Translations under genes and position numbers: made by a program
The notes under the pieces: model-generated
What the model was told of the DNA's origin: nothing
Seen by the model: only the letters and a program-made list of their open reading frames with translations
The model's database searches: none
Shown: piece after piece, positions 54,065-62,164 of the stretch
Layout: each line of letters opens with the position of its first letter
How positions within the stretch are numbered: the stretch's first letter is position 1
Origin: Marinobacterium_D sp050908845
Lineage (GTDB): Bacteria > Pseudomonadota > Gammaproteobacteria > Pseudomonadales > Balneatricaceae
Assembly: GCF_050908845.1 (NCBI RefSeq)
Contig: NZ_CP194171.1
Coordinates: forward strand, 3,162,001 to 3,226,000
Reading direction: 5' to 3'
Length of the DNA stretch: 64,000 nt

Positions 54065-54489
54065 GAGATCCCTCTCTGTTCATGTGCTAGCTGTAGTGTA
54101 GTAATTGCTAATGAGATAAGGGTGCTTACGGCTTCAGATGCTTTAGATTTAGAGAAGTTAGATAACCGTTCTCCAATTGAGGCGTTACCTTCCAAGGAGC
54201 TTGGCACATTACGAAGAGCCTCTAATCCACGTTCGCTTCGCACTAAATCATATGCAGGACCAGCTAGTGTAGATTGATCTTGTGCTATCCATACGTAATC
54301 GGCAGTTTCAAGCCACTTAACGGTACTTTCAAAATATTCTGAAAAGCTAAAAGCTCCGTTCTCATCATCTACATCGATTACGTGGTTCAGAAAGTTTTCA
54401 GGCACTAACTGGACAGGAACAGGAAACTCCTCATAAAGACGACCAAATATAGTGCCAACGAGTTTATTAAACTTATCCATGTTTTCCAT
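54061..54489 (-). CDS. cassette-encoded hypothetical protein
   Basis: A 142-residue soluble, acidic, helix-rich protein (FGRLYEEFPVPVQLVPENFLNHVIDVDDENGAFSFSEYFESTVKWLETADYVWIAQDQ). The FPVPVQL start recalls small phage or plasmid proteins but I cannot assign a family. GGAGGGTAT precedes the ATG, directly after the cassette boundary at TTAAGAGG. Codon use is AT-biased. Confidence 0.75.
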   Translation of the reverse strand: MENMDKFNKLVGTIFGRLYEEFPVPVQLVPENFLNHVIDVDDENGAFSFSEYFESTVKWLETADYVWIAQDQSTLAGPAYDLVRSERGLEALRNVPSSLEGNASIGERLSNFSKSKASEAVSTLISLAITTLQLAHEQRGIS

Positions 54490-54500
54490 ATACCCTCCTC

Positions 54501-54577
54501 TTAACGCTGCATTAAAGGGCCGAGCGTAGCGAGGCCCCAGTGAGCGCAGCGAACGATTTTGAATGCCTTGTTATAAC
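54501..54577 (-). repeat. attC site
   Basis: Plus strand TTAACGCTGCATT at one end and AATGCCTTGTTATAAC at the other; inner stem GGGCC/GGCCC with repeated GAGCG-AGCGA elements. It separates the 142-aa cassette from the zinc-ribbon cassette. Confidence 0.78.
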
Positions 54578-54712
54578 TTACTCGCACTTTAAAGGTAGCT
54601 CCGACTTAGCAACGTATGCTGCTTTGATAGAAATATCGGGCTCATCCTTGAGATCCGTAGCACTGGGCATGAGGATTGTTAAGAGACTCTCTTGAGGTGC
54701 GCGTGGAGCCAT
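54578..54712 (-). CDS. small cassette ORF
   Basis: A 44-residue frame, MAPRAPQESLLTILMPSATD...KSELPLKCE, ending exactly at the attC. AAGGATGGG lies 11 bases upstream of the ATG. It is 16 bp downstream of the zinc-ribbon gene, in the same cassette. Too short to assign; translation is plausible but unproven. Confidence 0.4.
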   Translation of the reverse strand: MAPRAPQESLLTILMPSATDLKDEPDISIKAAYVAKSELPLKCE

Positions 54713-54728
54713 ATTGGAAAGCCCATCC

Positions 54729-54893
54729 TTAAACGCTTGATGGTTTTTCAACTAGTAATTCTTCAGCACGCCGGGAAATTTGGAAATACGTACACTTTGG
54801 GCACTTGAAGTATTTCCTGTTACGAGCATCTACGTAGCAGTATTCCGCTACACTCATGCATAAAGGGCAGTCTTGTATATAGTAGGTTTTCAT
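54729..54893 (-). CDS. small zinc-ribbon-like cassette protein
   Basis: A 54-residue protein with two CxxC knuckles: DCPLCM (residues 8-13) and KCPKCTYF (30-37), plus an extra Cys at 19, a rubredoxin/zinc-ribbon style pattern. AGGAGG five bases before the ATG is a perfect ribosome-binding site. It lies in the first cassette after a TTATAAC boundary at 54912-54918. Length and GC content differ from the host genes. Confidence 0.75.
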   Translation of the reverse strand: MKTYYIQDCPLCMSVAEYCYVDARNRKYFKCPKCTYFQISRRAEELLVEKPSSV

Positions 54894-55435
54894 TTAGAGC
54901 CTCCTATAGAGTTATAACAGTCTGTTAATGAGGTCTACGACCTCATAATAATTATTAGCTGGTATACCTTTTAATTCTTAACCATCGCGAAAGAAGTCCA
55001 AGTAACCAATTGATATTAGGTGAAAATTCAGTACCCAACAGACTTTGTGATAGGTGCAAAAGGCAAGTCCTGATGGTAGAACTTCCAGAAAAAGGTATTT
55101 CCCTATACGCCCTGAACCTCTTAAGGAAAGGCTCTAACAGACTTGTAGAGGAAGAAGCCCCCAGGGACTGGGAAGCATACTTGGCAAGGCGTTGCATGGG
55201 AGGCGATCGCTTGTATGTAATCATCCTGATTATACGGTTGTGCTGCTCTGAGCATCGAGCATCGAGCATCGAGCATCGAGCATCGAGCATCGAGCATGCG
55301 ATTATTCGGATCAGCGGGTACTCCTTTACCCCACGGCATCACTATAGCCCAGTTTCTTTAAGGTTAACCAGCCTCCAGCCCGTTCGCAGCTCCTCTGTGT
55401 AGGGACTGGCTTAGTTTATATCCCCTATGCGGGGA
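54894..55435. other. gap with degenerate accessory DNA between array and iclR
   Basis: About 540 bp without a convincing gene. Frames of 111 and 130 codons on opposite strands (54955-55290, 55010-55402) overlap each other, run through the heptanucleotide repeat at 55250 and lack ribosome-binding sites. The segment 55010-55240 could be a fossil of a gene, but I recognise nothing. The cassette-boundary-like GTTATAAC lies at 54911-54918. Confidence 0.5.
55250..55297. repeat. heptanucleotide tandem repeat
   Basis: Six perfect copies of GAGCATC (55250-55291) and a partial seventh. As seven is not a multiple of three, all frames are cycled; the minus reading gives repeated MLDARCS and the plus reading ASSIEHR. 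Copy number is likely to vary by slippage. Confidence 0.95.
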
Positions 55436-56227
55436 TCAGGATTTGACGTCCAACTGCACATAGCGCTTGGCGATTTCCCGGGCGGCAGCCTGCAGTTCCG
55501 CCAGGTGGCGTTCGGCAAACTGCTCTTCGCTCATATAATCCCGCACCCAGAGCAGCGTGATACAGCCCAGCAGCTGCTGCTCGTTTAACACCGGTACGGC
55601 GATCACACTCAAACCATCATCTGGAAGGACTGTTCCCGTGTAACCCGGTTGCCGGGTGCCATAGCCCTGCTGCCGGATACGCTGACCCAGGCGCTCGACG
55701 CCCTCGTCGGTCAGCTCTGCCGGGCGTTCGCCTCGGGTCTCTTCGATCAGCTGCTGACGCTCCGCCTCCGGACAGTAGGCAAGGTAGGTACGCCCCGCTG
55801 CCGAGTAGAGCATTCTGACGCGGATATTCAGCCGTCCCCGATACAGCGATATAGGGGTGCTGGTGCGGCTGCTTTCGATGTAGCGCATGCCAGAGCCTTC
55901 GCGTACAAACAGATCCGAGGGCCAGCGCACCTTTTCGACCAGCTCCAGCATCACGGGCCCCGCCACTTCGCATAACCGCCAGGCGTGGGGCGGCAGTTCG
56001 TACTCGGTTTCAACGGGCAGGAAGATATTGGATCGAAACAGCCCATCGGCAAGGCTTTTGCGGATCAGGCGCTGATCAAGCAGCGTCATCAGAAGACGGC
56101 GCACCGTGGATTTTGGCAGATCCGCTTCGCGGGCAAGCTGACTGAGCGTCACCCCTCCTAGGCGATCGATCAGTTTGAGCAGCTGGATACCGCGCTCCAG
56201 TGACCGGTTGGTTGGGGAATCAGGCAT
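55436..56227 (-). CDS. IclR-family transcriptional regulator
   Basis: A 263-residue regulator with N-terminal winged HTH (about 5-65; SLERGIQLLKLIDRLGGVTLSQLAREADLPKSTVRRLLMTL) and a C-terminal GAF-like IclR effector domain (about 85-255). It has no close co-directed neighbour, so the target is not evident; the next gene upstream is an SDR-type protein 262 bp away. Confidence 0.92.
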   Translation of the reverse strand: MPDSPTNRSLERGIQLLKLIDRLGGVTLSQLAREADLPKSTVRRLLMTLLDQRLIRKSLADGLFRSNIFLPVETEYELPPHAWRLCEVAGPVMLELVEKVRWPSDLFVREGSGMRYIESSRTSTPISLYRGRLNIRVRMLYSAAGRTYLAYCPEAERQQLIEETRGERPAELTDEGVERLGQRIRQQGYGTRQPGYTGTVLPDDGLSVIAVPVLNEQQLLGCITLLWVRDYMSEEQFAERHLAELQAAAREIAKRYVQLDVKS

Positions 56228-56489
56228 GGTAAACCACTCTGTCGGAACATCCTGGCGGGTAGAAAACGGATGCTGTTCCTGTTATCCGAAATCCTGGCAC
56301 TCATCTGTCTGTAACTGAAACTCACCTCGTGCCTTGATTAAGGCAACAACGCGCTGTACAGGCAGACTTTTAAGCAGGCTATTTTATCCCTGAAATGGCC
56401 TGGATTTCTTTAGGAAGGTCTAAAAACTGGCTGACAGCACGGCAGCCAAAGAATAAGGCCGCCGCACTGTGATTTCGGCATACCAGCGA

Positions 56490-57125
56490 TCAGCCGACTA
56501 TCTCATCCACCGCCCGGCTACCGCGATAGACCTCCGCCATCCTGCCGATGGTTGCCGGTGTTTGCAGGCAATGGACGATCAAATCGGCCACATCCTCGCG
56601 ACTGATCACCTGAGCCTGCGGATCGGCGGGCCGTTCGCTGCTAAAACCGCCCTCGGCGGGTTCGTCGAGCAGCCGGCCCGGACGCAGAATGGTGCTGGGC
56701 ACACCGCTTTCCAGCAGATGCCGGTCAGCAAAATGTTTGGCGATCAGGTAGGGCTTCATTTTGACCGCGCCCTTATCCGGATCGCCGGCGTTGCGGCCAC
56801 TGACCATGATGAACTGTTTGATACCGCAGCGCCTGGCCGCGTCGACCATTTTGCAGGCTCCCCAGAGATCAACCAGCACGGTTTTATCGACGCCGGTGGC
56901 AGCGCCGGAACCGGCGGTGAACACCAGTTGATCGCAACCATCGAGCAGCTCGTCGCTGGGGTCTTCAAGGTCACCAACGACGACCTCTATCCCCTTCTCA
57001 CGCAGCCGCTCGGCCTGTTCTTCACTGCGGACCATCGCCACAAAGGGCGTGCCCTGCAGGTTCAGCTTTTCGACCAGAATCCGACCGATCTTGCCATTGG
57101 CGCCAACGATTAATGCTTTGCTCAT
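56490..57125 (-). CDS. NAD(P)-binding SDR/NmrA-like protein
   Basis: A 211-residue atypical short-chain dehydrogenase-like protein: Rossmann motif ALIVGANGKIGRILVEKL, VVVGDLEDP, VFTAGSGAATGVDKTVLVD and IMVSGRNAGDPDKG, as in the YwnB/NmrA-like NAD(P)H-binding family. The Tyr-x-x-x-Lys catalytic pair appears as YLIAKHFAD. Start at 57125 with AGGAGGCATC immediately upstream. Function is probably oxidoreductase or redox sensing. Confidence 0.87.
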   Translation of the reverse strand: MSKALIVGANGKIGRILVEKLNLQGTPFVAMVRSEEQAERLREKGIEVVVGDLEDPSDELLDGCDQLVFTAGSGAATGVDKTVLVDLWGACKMVDAARRCGIKQFIMVSGRNAGDPDKGAVKMKPYLIAKHFADRHLLESGVPSTILRPGRLLDEPAEGGFSSERPADPQAQVISREDVADLIVHCLQTPATIGRMAEVYRGSRAVDEIVG

Positions 57126-57138
57126 GATGCCTCCTGTA

Positions 57139-57400
57139 TCAGGCAGCGGACGGCGGGTTGAGCAGCCGCACTTCCCGCTGCGGGAACGGTATTTCAATCC
57201 CTTCAGCCTTGCGGGGGTTAAACAGTGCCAGATTCAACCGGTAGGGCAGATCGCTGACGGGAGACTTGGATGATCTCAACAAGGATGTGTTTGCTCGGGA
57301 GAAAGATTTCAACCCCGTCTCCATTGGTCAGCAGCCGGTGTGACAGATGTGCCTTTTTGACCTGCCGGCTCAGTCTACGCACGGTGACATTATCCCCGCC
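57139..57400 (-). pseudogene. decayed mscS fragment
   Basis: Two frames match the intact mscS at 59034. One reads VTVRRLSRQVKKAHLSHRLLTNGDGVEIFLPSKHILVEIIQ (compare residues from GITGQVKEVHLSHTMLTNEDGVEISIPNKHIIGEIIQ); the other gives YRLNLALFNPRKAEGIEIPFPQREVRLLNPPSAA, the extreme C-terminus. About 70 residues between them are missing and the frame shifts, so it cannot encode a channel. The last 73 bp match the intact gene at 72 positions, while the rest has diverged. Confidence 0.85.
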
Positions 57401-57517
57401 AGGCGGGAAGGTGTCAGCTCGATGGTTAAACAGGTGCGGCAGTTGCAACAGACAGTTTCGCTTTTTCGAATTCCCACAATCCACGTAAGCGTTGCGCGCC
57501 AAGAGGGATGCTTTTAC

Positions 57518-57536
57518 GATAATGATTATTATTTGT
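57518..57536 (+). promoter_or_regulatory. Fur box candidate
   Basis: GATAATGATTATTATTTGT matches the 19-bp Fur consensus at 14 positions, including the whole first half GATAATGAT. It lies about 28 bp before the cupredoxin start and fits iron-repressed expression of the FTR1 module. Confidence 0.7.
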
Positions 57537-57563
57537 CAGTTTAATATCAGTAAGGACTGCCCC

Positions 57564-57884
57564 ATGAAACATCTGCTTATCGCTTCGCTGCTTGTCGCTT
57601 CTACCGCGGTTATGGCTGACGAATCCAGCTTCGAAATCTCCATCAAGGATCACAGGTTTTCACCCGCGGAACTTACTATTCCCGCGGACCAGCGCGTGAA
57701 GCTGATCGTCTCCAACGATGACGATACCCCGGAAGAGTTCGAAGGCGAAGATTTCGATATTGAGAAGGTAATCCCGGGCAACAGCCAGGCAACCATCCTG
57801 GTAGGCCCATTCAAACCCGGCCGCTATGAGTTCGTCGGTGAGTTCCACGAAGATAGTGCCAAAGGTGCCCTGATCGTCAAATAA
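57564..57884 (+). CDS. periplasmic cupredoxin-like protein of iron uptake
   Basis: A 106-residue protein with signal peptide (MKHLLIASLLVASTAVMA) and a cupredoxin_1 domain (FEISIKDHRFSPAELTIPADQRVKLIVSNDDDTPEEFEG...GPFKPGRYEFVGEFHEDSAKGALIVK), like the N-terminal cup domain of EfeO. No type-1 copper cysteine is present, so it likely binds metal through acidic and His residues. It precedes the FTR1 gene by 19 bp and follows a Fur box. Confidence 0.88.
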   Translation: MKHLLIASLLVASTAVMADESSFEISIKDHRFSPAELTIPADQRVKLIVSNDDDTPEEFEGEDFDIEKVIPGNSQATILVGPFKPGRYEFVGEFHEDSAKGALIVK

Positions 57885-57903
57885 CCCGTAAAGAGGTCGC
57901 ATC

Positions 57904-58725
57904 ATGCTAAGTGCCGCCGTTATCGTATTTCGAGAAGTGCTTGAAGCAGCACTGATCGTTGGCATCCTGCTGGCAGCCACCTGCGGACTGCCGGGCCGCA
58001 CCCGTTGGATTGGCGCCGGCCTTCTGGCGGGACTGGCAGGTGCTTGCCTCGTAGCATTCTTTGCAGGCTCTATCACCGGAGCCTTCGATGGCTTCGGTCA
58101 GGAGCTGATGAACGCCGGCATTTTGATCGTCGCGGTCCTCATGCTTGCCTGGCACAACATATGGATGTCACACCATGCCAAAGAGCTGGTGGCACACCTT
58201 AAAAACGTCAGTGCGAAAATTACCGATGGTACGCTGCCGCTCTATTTCCTCGCCGTCGCCTCCGGCATGGCCGTACTAAGGGAAGGATCTGAGGTGGTGC
58301 TGTTCATGTACAGCGTAGCCGCCAGCGGCAGTTCCAGCAGCTCAATGCTGTTAGGCAGTCTGGCCGGCGTCGTAGCGGGGGTACTTGTCGGTCGCCTGCT
58401 CTATTCGGGGTTGCTGCGTATTCCCGCCAGTCGTCTGTTCCAAATCACCGGCTGGATGATTCTGCTACTTGCTGCCGGCCTGGCAGCCTCCGCAGCCGGC
58501 TATCTGATGCAGGCCGGCGTAATGCCCTATCGCGCGCCATTGTGGGATAGCGGCGATATTCTGTCGGAAAAATCGGCGTTGGGACAATTGCTACACATTC
58601 TGGTGGGCTACCAGGAACGCCCGACCTCGATACAGATCGGCGTGTATCTGGTCACACTGTTCACGATCCTCACCGGCATGCGCTGGGTTGGACGTCGCAG
58701 CGAGACAAAACTCCGGGCCGCGTAA
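57904..58725 (+). CDS. FTR1-family iron permease
   Basis: A 273-residue seven-helix permease with the two iron-binding REXXE motifs REVLEA (about residues 10-15) and REGSEV (about 127-132). It resembles EfeU/FTR1 high-affinity ferric/ferrous permeases and is paired with the cupredoxin gene, without EfeB. A 12-bp hairpin at 58732-58766 follows the stop. Confidence 0.92.
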   Translation: MLSAAVIVFREVLEAALIVGILLAATCGLPGRTRWIGAGLLAGLAGACLVAFFAGSITGAFDGFGQELMNAGILIVAVLMLAWHNIWMSHHAKELVAHLKNVSAKITDGTLPLYFLAVASGMAVLREGSEVVLFMYSVAASGSSSSSMLLGSLAGVVAGVLVGRLLYSGLLRIPASRLFQITGWMILLLAAGLAASAAGYLMQAGVMPYRAPLWDSGDILSEKSALGQLLHILVGYQERPTSIQIGVYLVTLFTILTGMRWVGRRSETKLRAA

Positions 58726-58731
58726 ACCTCA

Positions 58732-58766
58732 GGCCTGCGTTAATCAACAGCGACTTAACGCAGGCC
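58732..58766 (+). terminator. hairpin after the FTR1 gene
   Basis: A perfect 12-bp stem GGCCTGCGTTAA with TTAACGCAGGCC and an 11-nt loop, seven bases after the stop. It has no T-run. Between it and the mscS terminator at 58973 I see no gene. Confidence 0.6.
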
Positions 58767-58972
58767 GTCCCCCCTGCTCCCCCAGGTATCACCTCTCCAC
58801 GAGCGCCATTTTCAGCCGCTCTATCCTTCATATCGACGCTGCCGTCATCGATCTTGAAAACCGACGGCTGGTAGTTCACCTGCTCACCTGCAGAAACGAA
58901 TCGACCTTATCTGCAACCAGCTGCAATAGAGCGAAGTCTGAACGCTGAGGTGGTTGGCCTGGGCGCTGAAGC

Positions 58973-59013
58973 AAAAATGGGGCAGAACAGTCTCTCGACC
59001 GGTTCTGCCCCAT
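58973..59013 (-). terminator. Rho-independent terminator of mscS/selenium operon
   Basis: A 12-bp perfect stem ATGGGGCAGAAC (58977-58988) with GTTCTGCCCCAT (59002-59013). On the minus strand a T-run follows (A-run 58973-58977). It is 21 bp past the mscS stop. Confidence 0.9.
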
Positions 59014-59033
59014 TCGATGGGGGGCGGGCTTGT

Positions 59034-59882
59034 TCAGGCAGCGGACGGCGGGTTGAGCAACCGCACTTCCCGCTGCGGGAACGGTATTTCAATCCCTTCA
59101 GCCTTGAGCGCGTTGAACAGCGACAGGTTCACCCGGTAAAGCACATCATAGTAGTGCTCGGTCGGGATCCAGACGCGTACGCCCAGGGTAATACCGCTGT
59201 CGGCAAACTTCTCAATACCGACCTGCGGGCCCGGTTCCTGGCATAGCTCTTCGGTGTACTCCTTGAGCGCCCGGTTAAGCGCCGCGATCGCCCTTTCCGG
59301 CTTGGCGCTGTAGGCGATATCGATGCTCAGCTCGGCCAACATGTGCTGATGAGAGTTCTGGATGATCTCGCCGATGATATGTTTGTTGGGGATCGATATC
59401 TCCACGCCATCTTCGTTGGTCAGCATGGTATGCGACAGATGAACCTCTTTCACCTGACCGGTAATCCCCTGCACACTGATGGTATCCCCCACGACGAAGG
59501 GCCGTGTCAGCACGATGGTCAGGCCGGCACTGTAGTTGGAGAGCAGTCCCTGAACCGCGAGGCCGGCACCCAGACCGACGGCACCGATCATGGCGACGAG
59601 CGGCGTGACGCTGATCCCCAGTTTGCCGAGGGCGACGATCGCTACCATCGCCACCAGTATCACCTTCACGCAGCTGGCGATAAATCGACTCAGGGTGATA
59701 TCCAGGTGATGGCGCTGGGTCAGACCGAACACCAGCCTTGAGATTTTGCCCGCGATCCAGAGCCCGACCAGCATGATGATGATCGCACCCAGAATCTGGA
59801 AGCTGTAGTTGACGAAAAACTCTACAACCAGGTTGTAGATCTCCTGGAACTGACCCAGTTCCTGCATGACCTGCTCATCCAT
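59034..59882 (-). CDS. mscS: small-conductance mechanosensitive channel
   Basis: A 282-residue MscS-family channel with three N-terminal helices (about 20-45, 65-90, 95-125), the pore helix AMIGAVGLGAGLAVQGLLSNYSAGL and the beta/C-terminal cytoplasmic domain ending EIPFPQREVRLL, all MscS hallmarks. The start overlaps the permease stop by eight bases, so it is the last gene of the selenium operon. A broken partial copy lies at 57139. Confidence 0.95.
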   Translation of the reverse strand: MDEQVMQELGQFQEIYNLVVEFFVNYSFQILGAIIIMLVGLWIAGKISRLVFGLTQRHHLDITLSRFIASCVKVILVAMVAIVALGKLGISVTPLVAMIGAVGLGAGLAVQGLLSNYSAGLTIVLTRPFVVGDTISVQGITGQVKEVHLSHTMLTNEDGVEISIPNKHIIGEIIQNSHQHMLAELSIDIAYSAKPERAIAALNRALKEYTEELCQEPGPQVGIEKFADSGITLGVRVWIPTEHYYDVLYRVNLSLFNALKAEGIEIPFPQREVRLLNPPSAA

Positions 59883-61440
59883 TTTGTCTGTCCAGTTTGG
59901 CGGTTGGTGTTCTGCCCGGTTGCGGCGTATCCGCGCCCGCGGCCCGGCGCAGCCGACGGGATACCGCGTCTACCAGTATATTCAGCAGCGCGGTAAACAG
60001 TATTAACAGGAACGCCCTGTCGTAGCGAATCTCTTCAAATGCGGAATCGATATAGAAGCCCAGTGTGGCGATACCGAGAATCCCCATGATGGCGCTTTCC
60101 CTCAGGATCACCTCCCAACGGTAGAACAGAAACGCCAGCATAGCCGGGAAACGGCGCGGGGTTTCCAGGTAGGCGTAACGCTTGAACCCCCTCGGATCAT
60201 CGGGACGACCGAGGCGGCTGACCAACTCCGCATCACTGGCGTTAGCCACCAGAAACGCAATCAGGCCGCCGTTGTGCAGCGCCAGCGCCAGCACCGCCGG
60301 CAGGCCGGACGGGCCGAACAGCAGCAGAAACACGAACGCCAGGATCATCTCCGGTGTGGAGCGCTGCACCAGCAGCAGGAAGCGTCCGGGCCAGCGCAGC
60401 ACCGGCCCCGCCAGCGCCCGGCTGGCAAAGGGGTAGGTGGCCAGCACGACAACGGCGGTCAGCACCAGAGCCAGCTGCGTCAGCAGCAGAGTCTGTACGA
60501 TGCCGGGCCAGACCTGCTCGGTGAACATCCCGCTGTACCAGCTGAGCGCTTCGCGCCACTGCCCTTCCAGCAAGGCGCGAGGCCAGATGTCATGACTGAC
60601 GAACTGCCAGAGATAACCGCCGTTACTGAAGCCGATGGTTTCCGGCAGCAGCCAGATGGCGGCGATGATATAGAGCGGTAAAAGACGTGGACGCATCCAG
60701 AAACGGATCGTCGCGATCAGCAGAACAAAGACCCAGAGCAGCGCGCCGGCCTCCGGGTAGTCACCCTGTTTGAAGGCGGTTTCCAGATGAAACCCCAGGG
60801 TCGGCAGGCCGATAAAGCCGAGAATCGCACTGGAGCGCAGCGCACACTCGAAGCGGTAGCGGGTATAGCTGGTCAGCGCCGGCCAGGACTGGGGGATCAG
60901 GGTATAGGCGTAGCGCTTGATACCTCGCGCGCCTGAACCCAGCGTTGCCACCGGGGTGCTGTCCTGCTGCTCGAAGATCTCGGCGAACACCTTGGCAAAC
61001 ACACCGGTAAAGGGCACCAGTATCGCCAGCAGGCCCGTGGTAGCGCTGAGCCCATAGATCTGCATGAAGATCAGGCCCCAGAACAGCTCATGTACCGAGC
61101 GGATCGCGGCGCAAAAGATCCGTACCGCACGCCAGTGATAGATCATCGCCAGCAACAGGCCCAAGGGCGCCGCAAGCACCACAGCCAGCAGCGCGAAGGC
61201 GACAGTCTGACCCACCGCATCCAGGAGGATGCGCCAGCCGTCCCAATGCGGCAGCATGATGCCCTGTCCGATACGGCCCAGTTCCTGCCAGGGATCAACA
61301 GCGTAGATTTCGATATCGGCCCAGGGCAGTGCCAGCAGCGCAAGCAGAATCAGCAGCCCACAGACGCCGTTCAGCGCCCGTGCGGAGGAATTACCCCGGG
61401 GCTTTAACAAGCCAGTGATCATGAACCGGATATCGCCCAC
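59875..61440 (-). CDS. putative selenate ABC transporter permease (fused PhnE-type)
   Basis: A 521-residue protein with two PhnE-like permease domains in tandem (about 70-260 and 310-500), each with an EAA-type loop: TPVATLGSGARGIKRYAYTLIPQSWPALTSYTRYRFE and RGFKRYAYLETPRRFPAMLAFLFYRWE. The internally duplicated permease is the arrangement found in the selU-linked transporter. Overlaps both the ATPase gene and mscS. Confidence 0.88.
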   Translation of the reverse strand: MGDIRFMITGLLKPRGNSSARALNGVCGLLILLALLALPWADIEIYAVDPWQELGRIGQGIMLPHWDGWRILLDAVGQTVAFALLAVVLAAPLGLLLAMIYHWRAVRIFCAAIRSVHELFWGLIFMQIYGLSATTGLLAILVPFTGVFAKVFAEIFEQQDSTPVATLGSGARGIKRYAYTLIPQSWPALTSYTRYRFECALRSSAILGFIGLPTLGFHLETAFKQGDYPEAGALLWVFVLLIATIRFWMRPRLLPLYIIAAIWLLPETIGFSNGGYLWQFVSHDIWPRALLEGQWREALSWYSGMFTEQVWPGIVQTLLLTQLALVLTAVVVLATYPFASRALAGPVLRWPGRFLLLVQRSTPEMILAFVFLLLFGPSGLPAVLALALHNGGLIAFLVANASDAELVSRLGRPDDPRGFKRYAYLETPRRFPAMLAFLFYRWEVILRESAIMGILGIATLGFYIDSAFEEIRYDRAFLLILFTALLNILVDAVSRRLRRAAGADTPQPGRTPTAKLDRQNG

Positions 61441-62162
61441 TCACCGCCCAGCGCCGGTTCGGCGAAAAGCTCGGGCGTCGGATCCTGCTGATAAAAACCG
61501 TCGAGCTTCTCTTCGCTCAGACTCGATGTCGGTGCGTCACAGACAATCCGGCCCGCCACCATAATCACCAGCCGGTCAAAATACTGCAGTGCCAGCTGAC
61601 GGTTATGCAAACTGACCACGGCGGTGTCATGGTTGTCCAGCAGATGTTCAAGCAGCAGCTGCGCCTGCAACGGATCGATCGCGGAGACCGGCTCATCACC
61701 GAGGAAAACCGGCTGTTTGCGATACAAGGCGCGACCGATGGCAACGCGCTGCCGCTGGCCGCCGGAAAGGCGATCCACCGACTGCCAGAGCTTGTCGCCC
61801 AGGCCCAGTGTTTCGGCTATGGCTTCAATCTCGGCCCGGTGTTCGTTCAAAGGGCGCACCAGGTTCCACAGCGCCGGCAAAGTGCCGACCCGGTCCAGCG
61901 CACCCATAAAAATGTTCTGATAGGTCGACAGCAGATCTACCAGCCCGGCCTGCTGCGGCTGCAGCGCCACCTGTCCGGGACACTGGCCATACAGCAGATT
62001 GAGCAGGCTGGTTTTACCGGCGCCGGATGGGCCGATCAGCGCCACCTTTTCACCGGTATGGATCTGCAGATCGATGCTATGGAGAATAGGGTTCCCGCCG
62101 AGCGAGAGCGATTCACCCGCCAGCCGGAACACCGTTTTGCTCTTGGTTTGGAGCGTGCTCAT
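61419..62162 (-). CDS. putative selenate ABC transporter ATP-binding protein
   Basis: A 247-residue PhnC-type ATPase with Walker A LIGPSGAGKTSLL, signature LSGGQRQRVAIGRAL, Walker B PVFLGDEPVSAID and H-loop VVSLHNRQLA. It is two bases after the binding-protein stop and overlaps the permease start by 22 bp. Confidence 0.92.
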   Translation of the reverse strand: MSTLQTKSKTVFRLAGESLSLGGNPILHSIDLQIHTGEKVALIGPSGAGKTSLLNLLYGQCPGQVALQPQQAGLVDLLSTYQNIFMGALDRVGTLPALWNLVRPLNEHRAEIEAIAETLGLGDKLWQSVDRLSGGQRQRVAIGRALYRKQPVFLGDEPVSAIDPLQAQLLLEHLLDNHDTAVVSLHNRQLALQYFDRLVIMVAGRIVCDAPTSSLSEEKLDGFYQQDPTPELFAEPALGGEWAISGS

Positions 62163-62164
62163 CT

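Larger units (their letters stand above)
52262..54920 (-). mobile_element. integron-like cassette array without integrase (CALIN)
   Basis: An AT-rich block of minus-strand genes, each followed on its 3' side by an attC-like element (52262, 53558, 53979, 54501). Each cassette seems to open with TTA then a strong ribosome-binding site: TTAAGAGGAGGGTATATGG, TTATAACTCTATAGGAGG and TTATACATAGAAAGGAG. Two attC sites are alike over their central part, including CAAATAAGC and GGGAGCGACT. No intI lies in the window, so this fits a CALIN. Base composition is clearly lower in GC than both flanks, as for transferred DNA. Confidence 0.75.

Noticed and set aside
55010..55402. 130-codon ORF through the heptanucleotide repeat
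   Set aside because: Length is inflated by the microsatellite, the opposite strand is equally open, and there is no ribosome-binding site.
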